A stretch of 64,000 nucleotides of DNA from Streptomyces hokutonensis (GTDB taxonomy: Bacteria; Actinomycetota; Actinomycetes; Streptomycetales; Streptomycetaceae): positions 123,557 through 187,556 of the forward strand of contig NZ_BARG01000062.1 in assembly GCF_000376565.1 (NCBI RefSeq). The letters are read 5' to 3'. Every line of letters starts with the position of its first letter. The stretch's first letter is position 1. Positions 42,605-50,393 of the stretch are shown piece by piece. The notes beneath the pieces are model-generated. The model made no database searches and was not told the origin of the DNA. It saw only the letters and a program-made list of their open reading frames with translations. The position numbers were made by a program, and so were the translations under genes.

Positions 42605-44749
42605 TCACTGATCCGGGCAATTCGCCGTCGCCCGCATGGCCGTCATCGCCTCGTCGAGGGAGTGATCCACCAGCAGCACACCGTCGACGCCGGTCACTTC
42701 GAAGACCCTGCGGATCACGCTGCTTTCTATGACGACACGCATCGAGCCGCCCAAGGCCCTGACGGCGTCCAGATGGGCCAAGAACGTGTTGAGCCCGGCA
42801 GAGTCCAGCAAGGCCGCCTCCTCGAAGACGACCACGTAGTGCACACGGCCCTGCGTCCGGAGATCTCGCAGCAGTTCGGCAACGAACCAGCTGCTCGCGT
42901 AGTCGAGCTCCCCGCCGAATCTCACCACGGCGCAGCTCTCGCAGAGCTGAGTGGACAACGTGATCGGGTCGGCGAGTCCGGGACCCGCCACGAAGTCGCC
43001 CTCTCCGCAGGACGACTTCGTCGCTCCGGACTCCTGCTCCGCGGTCGGATCAGGTGCACCGGCGGACGCACCGACTCGGCCATACAGGTGGGTCTCGATG
43101 TCCGTCCGCATCTCGACGGCCGACTGATAGCGGTCGTTCGGCTCCTTCACCAAGGCCCTCAGGGCTACGGCGTCCACCGCGGGCGGGATTCCGGCATCGA
43201 AGACGCTCGGTGGACTCGGGTCCGCGCGCATGTGCTGGTACGCGATCGCGACCGGGACGTCCCCGATGAACGGCGGGCGACCGGCCAGAAGTTCGTACAG
43301 CAGGCAGCCCGTCGAGTAGAGGTCGGAGCGGGCGTCGACCCGCTCACCCTTCGCCTGCTCCGGGGAGAGATAGTGCACCGTGCCTGTCATCGCGGCGGAC
43401 CGTCTCGTCGAGACACCGACACCGCCCATCGCGCGGCCGATCCCGAAGTCTGTGACCTTGACCTGGCCCGTGCGCGTCAGCATGACGTTCGCTGGCTGAA
43501 CGTCACGGTGGACGACACCCTTGCGATGGGCGTACTCGAGAGCCCGCAAGACCTCGACAGTGATCTCCAGGCACCGTTCGGGCGGCATCCTCCGTCCGGG
43601 GCGCAGCAGTTCCCGCAGGGTGACGCCGTCGACGTACTCCATCACGATGTACGGGACGCGGACGCCGTCGACGCAGTCCTCGCCTGCGTCGTACACCGCG
43701 ACGATCGCGGGGTGGTTGAGTCGGGCGGCCGACCGGGCCGCCCGCCGGAACCGGGCCAGGACGGACGCGTCGTCGGCGAGGCCCGCCCCGAGCGTCTTCA
43801 CAGCGGCGGTACGGCCCAGCCGGGTGTCACGAGCCCTGTGGACCTCGGTCGCCCCGCCCCGGCCGAGCAGATGACCTAGCTCGTACCGGTCGGCGAGCCG
43901 GAGAGGCCGCACGGTGCTCGCCTCTGCCTGCGGGACGGCGGCGATCGGGCCGGATCTCGGATCAAGCGGGCCGGCCGTGAGATCGAGAGGGCCGTTTCCG
44001 GCGAGGTCGCCCCGGGCCGAGTACGCGATCACCACCCGGTGTTCCAGTTCGGCCCACATCTGCGGGCGCTGCTTCAGGCGCGCGGCGCGCATCCGCTCGT
44101 AGACGTAGTGGTACAGGTCAGTGACAGTCACCAGGCCGTCCCGGTCGTGATCCGCCTCGCCCGAGCGCAGTCCCTCGATGAGCGCACCGGTGAAGTGGGA
44201 GGGTTCGGGGCCCAGTTCGTCGAGGCGGTCTCCCTCCCAGGCGTACTCGGTGCGGCTGGTCGCGGTGAGAACCGCCCGGCCGCGCCCGGCCAGCTCCTCT
44301 GCGACAAGCACGCTGTCGTCGCCCTTGCTGCCGGTCAGGAAGGCGCCGCTGTAGCAGCAGTCGAGCAGCAGCACGATCGATCTGGCGCGGCAACCGCGCA
44401 TCTGGGCCTGTAGGAAGGCCGCGGACACAGCGGTAGAGGCGAGCAGTTCCCGGTCGGTGTCGCGTGCCGCGAAGAACAGTTCCCCGCTGTCGTTCTTGAT
44501 GCCGTGGCAGGAGATGTGGAGCAGGAGCATTTGGTTCAGGCCGCGGTCACGGAAGAAGACTTCGATGGCGCGGTTCACCTCGTGGTGCCGGCCGTCGATG
44601 AGGCGGTGGACCTCGAACCCGCCGATCCGTGGGTCCCGGAGCACCTCGCCCAGCCCGTCGACGTCGTACTGGGGCGAGCGGAGCAGCCGCAGGCCCGGCT
44701 GGTCATAGCGGCCCGCGGCGATGAGCAGGGCGAAGCGACCTCCGGTCAC
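42605..44749 (-). CDS. caspase - Ser/Thr protein kinase - STAS fusion protein
   Basis: 714-residue three-domain protein. Residues 5-245 form a caspase-like peptidase: catalytic His82 in LLLHISCHGIKND and Cys132 in LLLDCCYSGAF. Residues 288-555 form a PknB-like kinase very similar to the Streptomyces housekeeping kinase: Gly loop GRGGATEV (296-303), Lys318 in TAAVK, HRDVQPAN (414-421) and DFG (434-436). Residues 595-705 are a STAS domain with DSAGL (649-653), the anti-anti-sigma phosphorylation motif. The catalytic-loop Lys is Gln418. GTG 44749 is 11 bp after the EACC1 stop with a weak RBS, so translation is probably coupled. A death effector controlled by phosphorylation is inferred. Confidence 0.85.
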   Translation of the reverse strand: MTGGRFALLIAAGRYDQPGLRLLRSPQYDVDGLGEVLRDPRIGGFEVHRLIDGRHHEVNRAIEVFFRDRGLNQMLLLHISCHGIKNDSGELFFAARDTDRELLASTAVSAAFLQAQMRGCRARSIVLLLDCCYSGAFLTGSKGDDSVLVAEELAGRGRAVLTATSRTEYAWEGDRLDELGPEPSHFTGALIEGLRSGEADHDRDGLVTVTDLYHYVYERMRAARLKQRPQMWAELEHRVVIAYSARGDLAGNGPLDLTAGPLDPRSGPIAAVPQAEASTVRPLRLADRYELGHLLGRGGATEVHRARDTRLGRTAAVKTLGAGLADDASVLARFRRAARSAARLNHPAIVAVYDAGEDCVDGVRVPYIVMEYVDGVTLRELLRPGRRMPPERCLEITVEVLRALEYAHRKGVVHRDVQPANVMLTRTGQVKVTDFGIGRAMGGVGVSTRRSAAMTGTVHYLSPEQAKGERVDARSDLYSTGCLLYELLAGRPPFIGDVPVAIAYQHMRADPSPPSVFDAGIPPAVDAVALRALVKEPNDRYQSAVEMRTDIETHLYGRVGASAGAPDPTAEQESGATKSSCGEGDFVAGPGLADPITLSTQLCESCAVVRFGGELDYASSWFVAELLRDLRTQGRVHYVVVFEEAALLDSAGLNTFLAHLDAVRALGGSMRVVIESSVIRRVFEVTGVDGVLLVDHSLDEAMTAMRATANCPDQ

Positions 44750-44759
44750 GGCGGCGGTT

Positions 44760-45218
44760 TCAGGCCCGCTCGCCTGTTCCGGAACCGGACACCGGCCCGG
44801 GTTCGGACCCGGGGCCAACAGCTCGCGCCTCGGCGGGATGCGACTCGTGAGCGGCGATGAAGGCGTCGACCAACCGACGCTGATCCGTCGATGAGACGAC
44901 CTGGAGTTCCAGGCTGTCCTCACCGAGCGTGATGCTGACCGTGCGAACGGGCCGGTGCTCGATCCACCGCTCAACCAGGCGCACGACCGCCCGGAGCGCG
45001 AACGGGGCCATGGTGACGGTCAGGGCGCCTAGGGAGATCACGTCACCGGGCTTGGAGCCACCCGGTGCCCGGTCCGTGCGGTCCAACTGGACGCGCTCGA
45101 CGTCCAGTTCCAGGAGCCACTCACGCAACTGGAGGGTGAGACGGTCAAGTTCTTCCTGTTCGCTGTCCTCGCCGCCCTCCAGCAGGAGGCTCACCTCGCA
45201 CACCGTGTCACCATTCAC
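44760..45218 (-). CDS. effector-associated constant component 1 (EACC1)-like protein
   Basis: 152-residue acidic protein. The order TLQLREWLLELDVERVQLDR, then PGDVISLGALTVTMAPFAL, LVERWIEHRPVRTVSITLGE and SLELQVVSSTDQRRLVDAFI matches EACC1, a small component repeatedly found beside caspases, kinases and STAND NTPases in actinobacterial conflict systems. Its biochemical role is unknown; it may bridge sensor and effector. The C-terminal ~25 residues are a Gly/Ser/Pro tail. GTG 45218 has GGGGTGGGG upstream. It is the first gene of the island operon and precedes the caspase-kinase gene by 10 bp. Confidence 0.8.
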   Translation of the reverse strand: MNGDTVCEVSLLLEGGEDSEQEELDRLTLQLREWLLELDVERVQLDRTDRAPGGSKPGDVISLGALTVTMAPFALRAVVRLVERWIEHRPVRTVSITLGEDSLELQVVSSTDQRRLVDAFIAAHESHPAEARAVGPGSEPGPVSGSGTGERA

Positions 45219-45341
45219 CGTGTCCCCACCCCCGTACGCGGCTGATGAGCGACAAGCCTAGTCAGTGAGCGGAAACCTGGCGCCCGATCGTCAACAAGGA
45301 CGGACGACGCGTCTGGGCAGCTGCCTCAGCGATGCCACTGG

Positions 45342-45659
45342 TCACAGCCTTCTGACCAGCGCCAGGCTTCGGTCTTTCCCGTGGGCACGGATGAAGGCAA
45401 AGATTACGTTGATCGCGGTGGGCTGGTCCCGTGGGGAATCCTGCACGACACGTTGGAGACAATAGAGGCCACCGAGACGCACGTCCTCGGAGTCCTTGTT
45501 GCCGAGAGGCTCAACGGCGGCCATGTATCGATCGGTGATCTGTCCCTCTCGGGTAATGACTTGCTCACTGTTGAGCTGCTTGATCGATTTCCAGATGAAG
45601 CCGACAACGGCGATAGCGCTAAACGCCGCCAGCAGGGCGACAGTTCGCTCCAGCGTTTT
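45342..45659 (-). pseudogene. remnant of membrane-anchored pentapeptide-repeat protein
   Basis: Open frame encoding a transmembrane helix (TVALLAAFSAIAVVGFIW), then EGQITDRYMAAVEPLGNKDSEDVRLGGLYCLQRVVQDSPRDQPTAINVIFAFIRAH in that order, which closely follows the N-terminal region of actinobacterial pentapeptide-repeat proteins (QVTDRYxKAxEQLGS-DVRLGGIYALERIARDS). There are no pentapeptide repeats after it and the frame opens directly after a TAG with no start codon before the helix. Truncated at both ends; a remnant of island cargo. An ATG at 45524 could express only the soluble part. Confidence 0.6.
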
Positions 45660-45923
45660 CTACATCCTCATCCGCTCGCGAGGTGGTCGCAGCCCCTTCC
45701 GCCGCGCGAGCCGCTGCAGCAGGTCGCTGAGCGCTGCCCGGGCGCCTTGGTCATACGACTATTGGAGCTCCCTGGAACCAGGTACGCACGTTCAGACTGC
45801 CGAGAAGCCGAGTCCACCCGTGGTCCAGGTCCCCGCGACCCTACCCGGCAGATCATGTGACTGTCGGCTTGCCTGCTCGTTGGTCTCGGTCTGGGGCGGG
45901 GTGATCTGACGAGCGCGGAGTCG
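45660..45923. other. non-coding gap inside the island
   Basis: 264 bp between the pentapeptide remnant and the integrase remnant. I see overlapping short ORFs on both strands but none with a recognisable motif, start context or clear codon bias. Confidence 0.4.
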
Positions 45924-46202
45924 GTGCGGCTGAAGCCGTATCTGCCTCCGCCAGGCCAACGCGGCGGCCGATGGTCAACGGGATCCTGTTCCACCGCGAT
46001 CCTGCGCGACGCCACCCACTGGGGCGAGGTCGTCGGAATCCCCCTCCACCTACCGCTCAGGATCGCCGGCCACGGTTCGCGGACTACCGCTCAGCGCTAC
46101 CTGCCCCCGGACGTCCACAAGATCACAGCCGCGGGTACGACGCTCTCCGCACTCCTCGGCGTGCTGAATGCCCTTCCCACAACGACTGTCCTCACCCACT
46201 GA
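45924..46202 (+). pseudogene. tyrosine integrase C-terminal remnant
   Basis: 92-codon frame whose middle reads IAGHGSRTTAQRYLPPDVHKI, resembling the end of a tyrosine recombinase (G-H-x-S-x-x-T-T-x-x-Y, with Tyr as nucleophile). The N-terminal catalytic Arg and most of the core are missing, and the upstream frame is disrupted. It lies 90 bp from the tRNA-Pro att site, where an island integrase gene is expected. Assigned from motif and position only. Confidence 0.5.
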
Positions 46203-46239
46203 GTGCGGTCAAGGGACGCCGGACCCCAACCATGACCGA

Positions 46240-46271
46240 GGGGCGGCTTCGGATTCCTCCGAAACCGCCCC
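46240..46271 (-). terminator. tRNA-Pro terminator (element-derived)
   Basis: Stem GGGGCGGCTTCGGA / TCCGAAACCGCCCC with a short loop, 20 bp downstream of the tRNA 3' end on the minus strand. Similar but not identical to 39025-39056. Confidence 0.65.
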
Positions 46272-46291
46272 TCACCTGCGACTCCATAGAG

Positions 46292-46365
<74 letters not shown>

Positions 46366-46425
46366 GTCGCGTCGCACCCGGTCGGTCGGGTGAACGCGCA
46401 GGTAAACCTTACCGCATGCGCCGGG

Positions 46426-47340
46426 TCACTTCGGCGGCGTCGGGGTGTCGTGGGTGCGGTACATCGCCTGGATGTCCAGCTCCAGCTGGACGGTGGGGCC
46501 GACGACCGCGATGCCCCGGGCGAGCATGCTGCGCCAGTTCAACGTGTAGTCCTCGCGGTGCAGTTCGGCCGTGGCGAGGGCCGCGCAGCGGAGTTCCTCC
46601 GCGTAGCCGCCGTTGACGGTGCCCAGGTAGGTGGTGTCCAGGTTCACCGATCGGCTCACGCCGTGCATCGTGAGGGAACCCTGCAGCGTCCACTTGCTGC
46701 CGCCGCGGTACGCGAACCGGGTGCTGGTGAAGTCGATGTACGGGTAGCGCTCCACGTCGAGGAAGTCGCCGGAGCGCAGGTGGTTGTCGCGCGTGGTGTT
46801 GCCGGTGGTGATGCTGGACGCGTCGATGCGGACGTGGACCTTGGACTCGGTCACCTCCTGGGCGATCTGGATGCCGCCCTGGAAGCGTTCGAAGCGGCCG
46901 TGCACATGGGCCATGCCGACGTGTTTGGCGATGAAGCGGATCGCGGTGTGCGGCGGGTCGAAGAGCCAGGTGCCGGGCGGCGGGAGTTCCTGGGCGCGGC
47001 CGGGCTGGAGCCACACGCGTTCGGTGGGCGCGGCGGTTCCGGCGGCGATCTCCACCGTCTCCTGGTGCGGCTGGAGTCCCTGGGCCGAGACGAGGAGGCT
47101 GTAGCGCCCGGGCGGCAGCGCGGCGAGGAAGAAGCCGTACGGGTCGGTCGTACCGGAGGCGGTTACGCGGTGCGAGTCCAGGGCCGTCACCGTGACCTCG
47201 GCGGACGCCATGGGCGCGCCCATCGGGTCGACGATCTCACGGCCGAGGCCGCCGGCGCCGGGCGGGAGGGGGAGCGAGAGGCCCGCCGCCGGGGCGGCGG
47301 CGCCTTGGGGCAGCCAGCGCCTGAGCAGTGCGAGGGCCAT
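46426..47340 (-). CDS. YceI-family protein with carboxypeptidase-regulatory-like domain
   Basis: 304-residue protein. Residues ~30-110 are a carboxypeptidase-regulatory-like Ig fold (LGREIVDPMGAPMASAEVTV ... LPPGRYSLLVSAQGL); residues ~125-300 form the YceI lipocalin-like barrel (TWLFDPPHTAIRFIAKHVG, HGRFERFQGGIQI, YPYIDFTSTRF, GSLTMHGVSRSVNLD). YceI proteins bind isoprenoid quinones or other lipids. There is no clear signal peptide. ATG 47340 has AAAGG eight bases upstream. A TGTCTC inverted repeat lies 66 bp upstream (47406-47422). The fusion of a cpp-like domain to YceI is typical of actinobacteria. Confidence 0.85.
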   Translation of the reverse strand: MALALLRRWLPQGAAAPAAGLSLPLPPGAGGLGREIVDPMGAPMASAEVTVTALDSHRVTASGTTDPYGFFLAALPPGRYSLLVSAQGLQPHQETVEIAAGTAAPTERVWLQPGRAQELPPPGTWLFDPPHTAIRFIAKHVGMAHVHGRFERFQGGIQIAQEVTESKVHVRIDASSITTGNTTRDNHLRSGDFLDVERYPYIDFTSTRFAYRGGSKWTLQGSLTMHGVSRSVNLDTTYLGTVNGGYAEELRCAALATAELHREDYTLNWRSMLARGIAVVGPTVQLELDIQAMYRTHDTPTPPK

Positions 47341-47405
47341 GGTGATCACCTTTCTTCACAGCGGTCGTGCTCTGCCGATCTTGAAGGCTTCGTCACCATT
47401 GCGGG

Positions 47406-47422
47406 TGTCTCATATCGAGACA
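47406..47422. promoter_or_regulatory. inverted repeat TGTCTC-ATATC-GAGACA upstream of the YceI gene
   Basis: A 17-bp site overlapping the stop codon of the NUDIX gene and lying 66 bp before the YceI ATG; with flanks the palindrome extends to 21 bp (GGTGTCTC / GAGACACC arms). The same arms with a 5-bp spacer recur at 52898-52914. Confidence 0.6.
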
Positions 47423-48174
47423 CCCGTTCCGCCGCCTTCCGCGTAGCGGCGGACGATCGGCTCCAGATAGTCCGCGCGTGTGCCCACCAGGAGCGGGAAT
47501 TGGGCGGTGGAGTGGATCAGGGCGATGGCGTCGAGTTCCGGTTCGCGGCCCCGGGCCCGCTCCGCCTCGGCCATCGCCGCGTGCCGCGCGCGCACTTCGG
47601 TCTCCGGGAGCGACGGCGCGCGGAAGAGGACGCCGATGCCGCCGTTCCCGGCGCGGGTGACGTTCCAGAAGGTGAGGTCCTCGGGCCGGGCCTCGATGCC
47701 GGTCTCCTCGATCAACTCCCGTGCGGCGTGGCGGCGCAGGGCCTTCATGTCGAGCGGTTCGTCGCCCTCGGGCGGTTCGAGCGAGCCGCCCGGCAGCTGC
47801 CAACGGCCGGGCGCCGCCGTGGAGTCGGACATGCGGCCGACCAACAGGCGTCCGTCGTCGGCCGGTTGGAGGACGGAGACGAAGAAGGACGGCAGCCATG
47901 AGGTGGCGAACGGGACCCGGCGCAGGGCGAAGTGGCGGTACGTCGTCCGCACCCAGGAGATGACCAGTTCGTACGGCCCGTCCCGCTCCGCGCCCGCGCA
48001 CACCAGGACCGGCCCGTCGAAGAAGCTCGGGTTGTCCCGCACCTTCGCGTCCCACACCCGGTCCATCGCCAGCCGCTCCTCGGGGGTGAGCCGAGGAGCG
48101 GCTGATTCGACGAGCCTGAGCCGGTGGACGTCCAGGAGTTCGGCACCGGGGCGCCGGGCGCTCTGTTCGATCAT
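47410..48174 (-). CDS. NUDIX hydrolase
   Basis: 254-residue protein. The NUDIX motif begins at GRWQLPGGSLEPPEGDEP (about residue 125) and continues ARELIEETGIEARPEDL; the REx2EE core is intact, with about nine extra residues between GG and RE compared with the standard box. The remaining halves, VISWVRTTYRHFALRR and LLVGTRADYLEPIVRRYAEG, are seen in Streptomyces homologues. Hydrolyses a nucleoside diphosphate linked to another moiety; substrate unknown. Start ATG 48174 is preferred over an in-frame start at 48192. Confidence 0.85.
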   Translation of the reverse strand: MIEQSARRPGAELLDVHRLRLVESAAPRLTPEERLAMDRVWDAKVRDNPSFFDGPVLVCAGAERDGPYELVISWVRTTYRHFALRRVPFATSWLPSFFVSVLQPADDGRLLVGRMSDSTAAPGRWQLPGGSLEPPEGDEPLDMKALRRHAARELIEETGIEARPEDLTFWNVTRAGNGGIGVLFRAPSLPETEVRARHAAMAEAERARGREPELDAIALIHSTAQFPLLVGTRADYLEPIVRRYAEGGGTGVSI

Positions 48175-48200
48175 CGGCTCATGCTGGCACACCGGCCGGG

Positions 48201-49667
48201 TCAGTTGAGGGCGCCGGGAGCCATCACCGACGCTTCCTCCTCCGCCTTCAGGAGCGCGGACTCGGAGGTGCTGACGGTCTTTCCGCCGCTACGGCCGGAC
48301 CGTCGCGCCGGCACCAGGAGTGCGGCCAGCGCGGCCCCGAGGAGCAGCACCGCCAGCAGCGCGAAGCCGTGGGTGTACCCGGAGCCGTACGGCAGGCCGG
48401 ACGCCTGGAGGTGGCCGGTGACCAGGACGCTGGTCACCGCGGCGCCGATGGAGCCGCCGATGGTGCGGATGTTGGCGTTCATGCCGGTCGCGGCGCCGGT
48501 CTGCTCGGGCGGGACGCTGCCGACGATGAGGTTGGCCATGGAGGCGAAGGCGAGTCCGATGCCGAGACCGAAGATGCCCGCGACGAGGGCGATCTGCCAC
48601 TGCTGGTCGTGCCAGAGGGCGAGGATCGCGCAGGCGACCGCGCCGAGTGCGGCACCGGTGGTGAGCAGCGCCTTGGCGCCGACCACCGGCTCCAGTCGGC
48701 CGCTGAGCACGCCGGAGACGAACATCGCGATCAGCATCGGCAGCATGAGGAGTCCGGACGCGGTGACGCTGGCGCCGAAGCCGTAGCCGGCCGACGACGG
48801 CGTCTGGACGAAGCCGGGCAGGAAGGACCAGATCGAGTACATGCCCGCGCCGAAGAGCAGCGCGGCGGTGTTGGTGGTCCACACGGAGGGCAGCCGCATC
48901 ACCTTGAGGTCGATGAGCGGGCTGCGGGAGCGGGCCTCGGCGTACAGCCAGGCCGCGAAGAGTACGACGGCCGCGGCGAACAGGCCCACGACGCGGATGG
49001 AGCCCCAGCCCCAACGGCTCGCCTGGCTGAGCGGGAGCAGCAGCGCCACCAGCCAGCCGGACAGGAGTACGGCGCCGGACCAGTTGACGCTGCCCTCGGC
49101 GCGGCTCGGCGACTCGGGGACGTAGCGCAGGGCGATGAGGGTGGTGACGGCGACGATGCCGACGGGGAACCAGAACAGCCAGCGGTAGTCGAGGGCGGAC
49201 ACGATGGGTCCGGCGGCCACCATGCCGACACCGCCGCCCGCGGCGATCACGGCGGACAAGTTGCTGATGCTGCCCGGTACTTGGGACGCGTCGAACTCGT
49301 CGCGGATGATGCCGAAGGAGAGCGGGAACAGCGCGCCGCCGATGCCCTGGACGACCCGGGCGACGATCAGTACGCCGATGTTGGGCGCGAGCGCGGCGAT
49401 CAGACAGCCGGCCAGGACGGCCAGCAGGACGGCGACGAGTGTGCGTTTCTTGCCGATCAGGTCGCCGACGCGGCCGAGTATCGGGGTGAAGACCGAGGCG
49501 GACAGCAGATAGGCCGTCATCACCCAGGTCGCGGTGGACTGGGAGGTGTGCAGCGCGTGCTGGACGGTCGGCAGGGCCGGCGCGATCAGCGACTGCAGCA
49601 TGGAGAAGACGCCCGCTCCCGTCGCGAGGACCGCGAAGGTGAGGCGGGTGGTGGATGTGCGGGGCAT
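48201..49667 (-). CDS. MFS multidrug efflux transporter (DHA2 family, 14 TM)
   Basis: 488-residue transporter. TRLTFAVLATGAGVFSMLQS begins helix 1; GRVGDLIGKKRTLVAVLL is the loop 2-3 motif A; PGSISNLSAVIAAGGGVGMVAAG is motif C of drug/H+ antiporters. About fourteen helices follow to the end, with a short Lys/Glu-rich tail. It is divergent from a TetR regulator with two palindromes in between, so drug-inducible efflux under that repressor is inferred. ATG 49667 has GGAG upstream; the earlier in-frame start at 49778 would cross the operators. Confidence 0.9.
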   Translation of the reverse strand: MPRTSTTRLTFAVLATGAGVFSMLQSLIAPALPTVQHALHTSQSTATWVMTAYLLSASVFTPILGRVGDLIGKKRTLVAVLLAVLAGCLIAALAPNIGVLIVARVVQGIGGALFPLSFGIIRDEFDASQVPGSISNLSAVIAAGGGVGMVAAGPIVSALDYRWLFWFPVGIVAVTTLIALRYVPESPSRAEGSVNWSGAVLLSGWLVALLLPLSQASRWGWGSIRVVGLFAAAVVLFAAWLYAEARSRSPLIDLKVMRLPSVWTTNTAALLFGAGMYSIWSFLPGFVQTPSSAGYGFGASVTASGLLMLPMLIAMFVSGVLSGRLEPVVGAKALLTTGAALGAVACAILALWHDQQWQIALVAGIFGLGIGLAFASMANLIVGSVPPEQTGAATGMNANIRTIGGSIGAAVTSVLVTGHLQASGLPYGSGYTHGFALLAVLLLGAALAALLVPARRSGRSGGKTVSTSESALLKAEEEASVMAPGALN

Positions 49668-49746
49668 GGAGAGCCTCTCCGAAACAAGCGGGCAGGGCGC
49701 GTCCGCACGCACACGTCCACGGCGGTACGCACCCACCACTGCTAAA

Positions 49747-49764
49747 GTGGAGGTACCCCTCCAC
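49747..49764. promoter_or_regulatory. TetR operator 1
   Basis: GTGGAGG-TACC-CCTCCAC, perfect 7-bp arms, between the divergent MFS and TetR genes. It would cover the promoter of the efflux gene. Confidence 0.75.
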
Positions 49765-49769
49765 CATAA

Positions 49770-49785
49770 CGGAGGCACACCTCCG
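49770..49785. promoter_or_regulatory. TetR operator 2
   Basis: CGGAGG-CACA-CCTCCG, arms related to operator 1 (GGAGG/CCTCC) and centred 22 bp from it, about two helical turns. Two dimers could bind on one face. It lies 30 bp before the TetR GTG and supports autoregulation. Confidence 0.7.
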
Positions 49786-49814
49786 GTTCAACCGAGTCCG
49801 CCCGGGAGGCATCA

Positions 49815-50393
49815 GTGACGGCCCAGCCGTTCCCCGTCAGCGAAATCGTCGCGGCCCAGCGCCCCCACCGAAAGGACGCCGCCCGCAACTACGACGCCCT
49901 GCTGGCCGCCGCCCGCGAGGCCTTCGCGGAGCACGGCTCGGAGGCGTCACTGGAGGACATCGCGCGCCGCGCGGGCGTCGGCATCGGCACCCTCTACCGG
50001 AACTTCCCGACCCGCCGGGCCCTCTTCGAGAGCGTCTACGCCGACGAGGTCAACGCGCTGTGCCAGGTCGCCCTGGCCGTCGCCGACCAGGAGCCGTGGG
50101 AGGCGCTGAACTCGTGGCTGAACCGTTTCGCGGGCTACATGGTGACCAAGCAGGCGGTGCGCGAGGCGCTGGACAACGACTCGGAGATCTTCGGGACCTG
50201 CCGCGAGTCGATGTTCTCGGCGGGCGGCCCGCTGTTCGAGCGCGCGCAGAAGGCGGGCGTGGCCCGCACCGACATGGACTTCGGTGATCTGCTGCGCCTG
50301 GTGGCCGGGGTCACCGGGACGACGTTCGTGGACGACACCCAGCGCGACCGCGTCCTGGCCATCGCGCTGGACGGCGTCCGCACGAACCACTGA
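49815..50393 (+). CDS. TetR/AcrR-family transcriptional repressor
   Basis: 192-residue regulator. N-terminal HTH (about 20-70): NYDALLAAAREAFAEHGSEA then LEDIARRAGVGIGTLYRNFP, the canonical recognition helix; a helical ligand-binding domain follows (FGDLLRLVAGVTGTT). GTG 49815 is preceded by GGGAGG. Divergent from the MFS gene with which it presumably forms a drug-responsive circuit. Confidence 0.93.
   Translation: MTAQPFPVSEIVAAQRPHRKDAARNYDALLAAAREAFAEHGSEASLEDIARRAGVGIGTLYRNFPTRRALFESVYADEVNALCQVALAVADQEPWEALNSWLNRFAGYMVTKQAVREALDNDSEIFGTCRESMFSAGGPLFERAQKAGVARTDMDFGDLLRLVAGVTGTTFVDDTQRDRVLAIALDGVRTNH

Noticed and set aside
45668..46015. 115-codon minus-strand ORF inside the island
   Set aside because: Overlaps the integrase remnant, is Arg/Pro/Ser-rich and has no recognisable domain.
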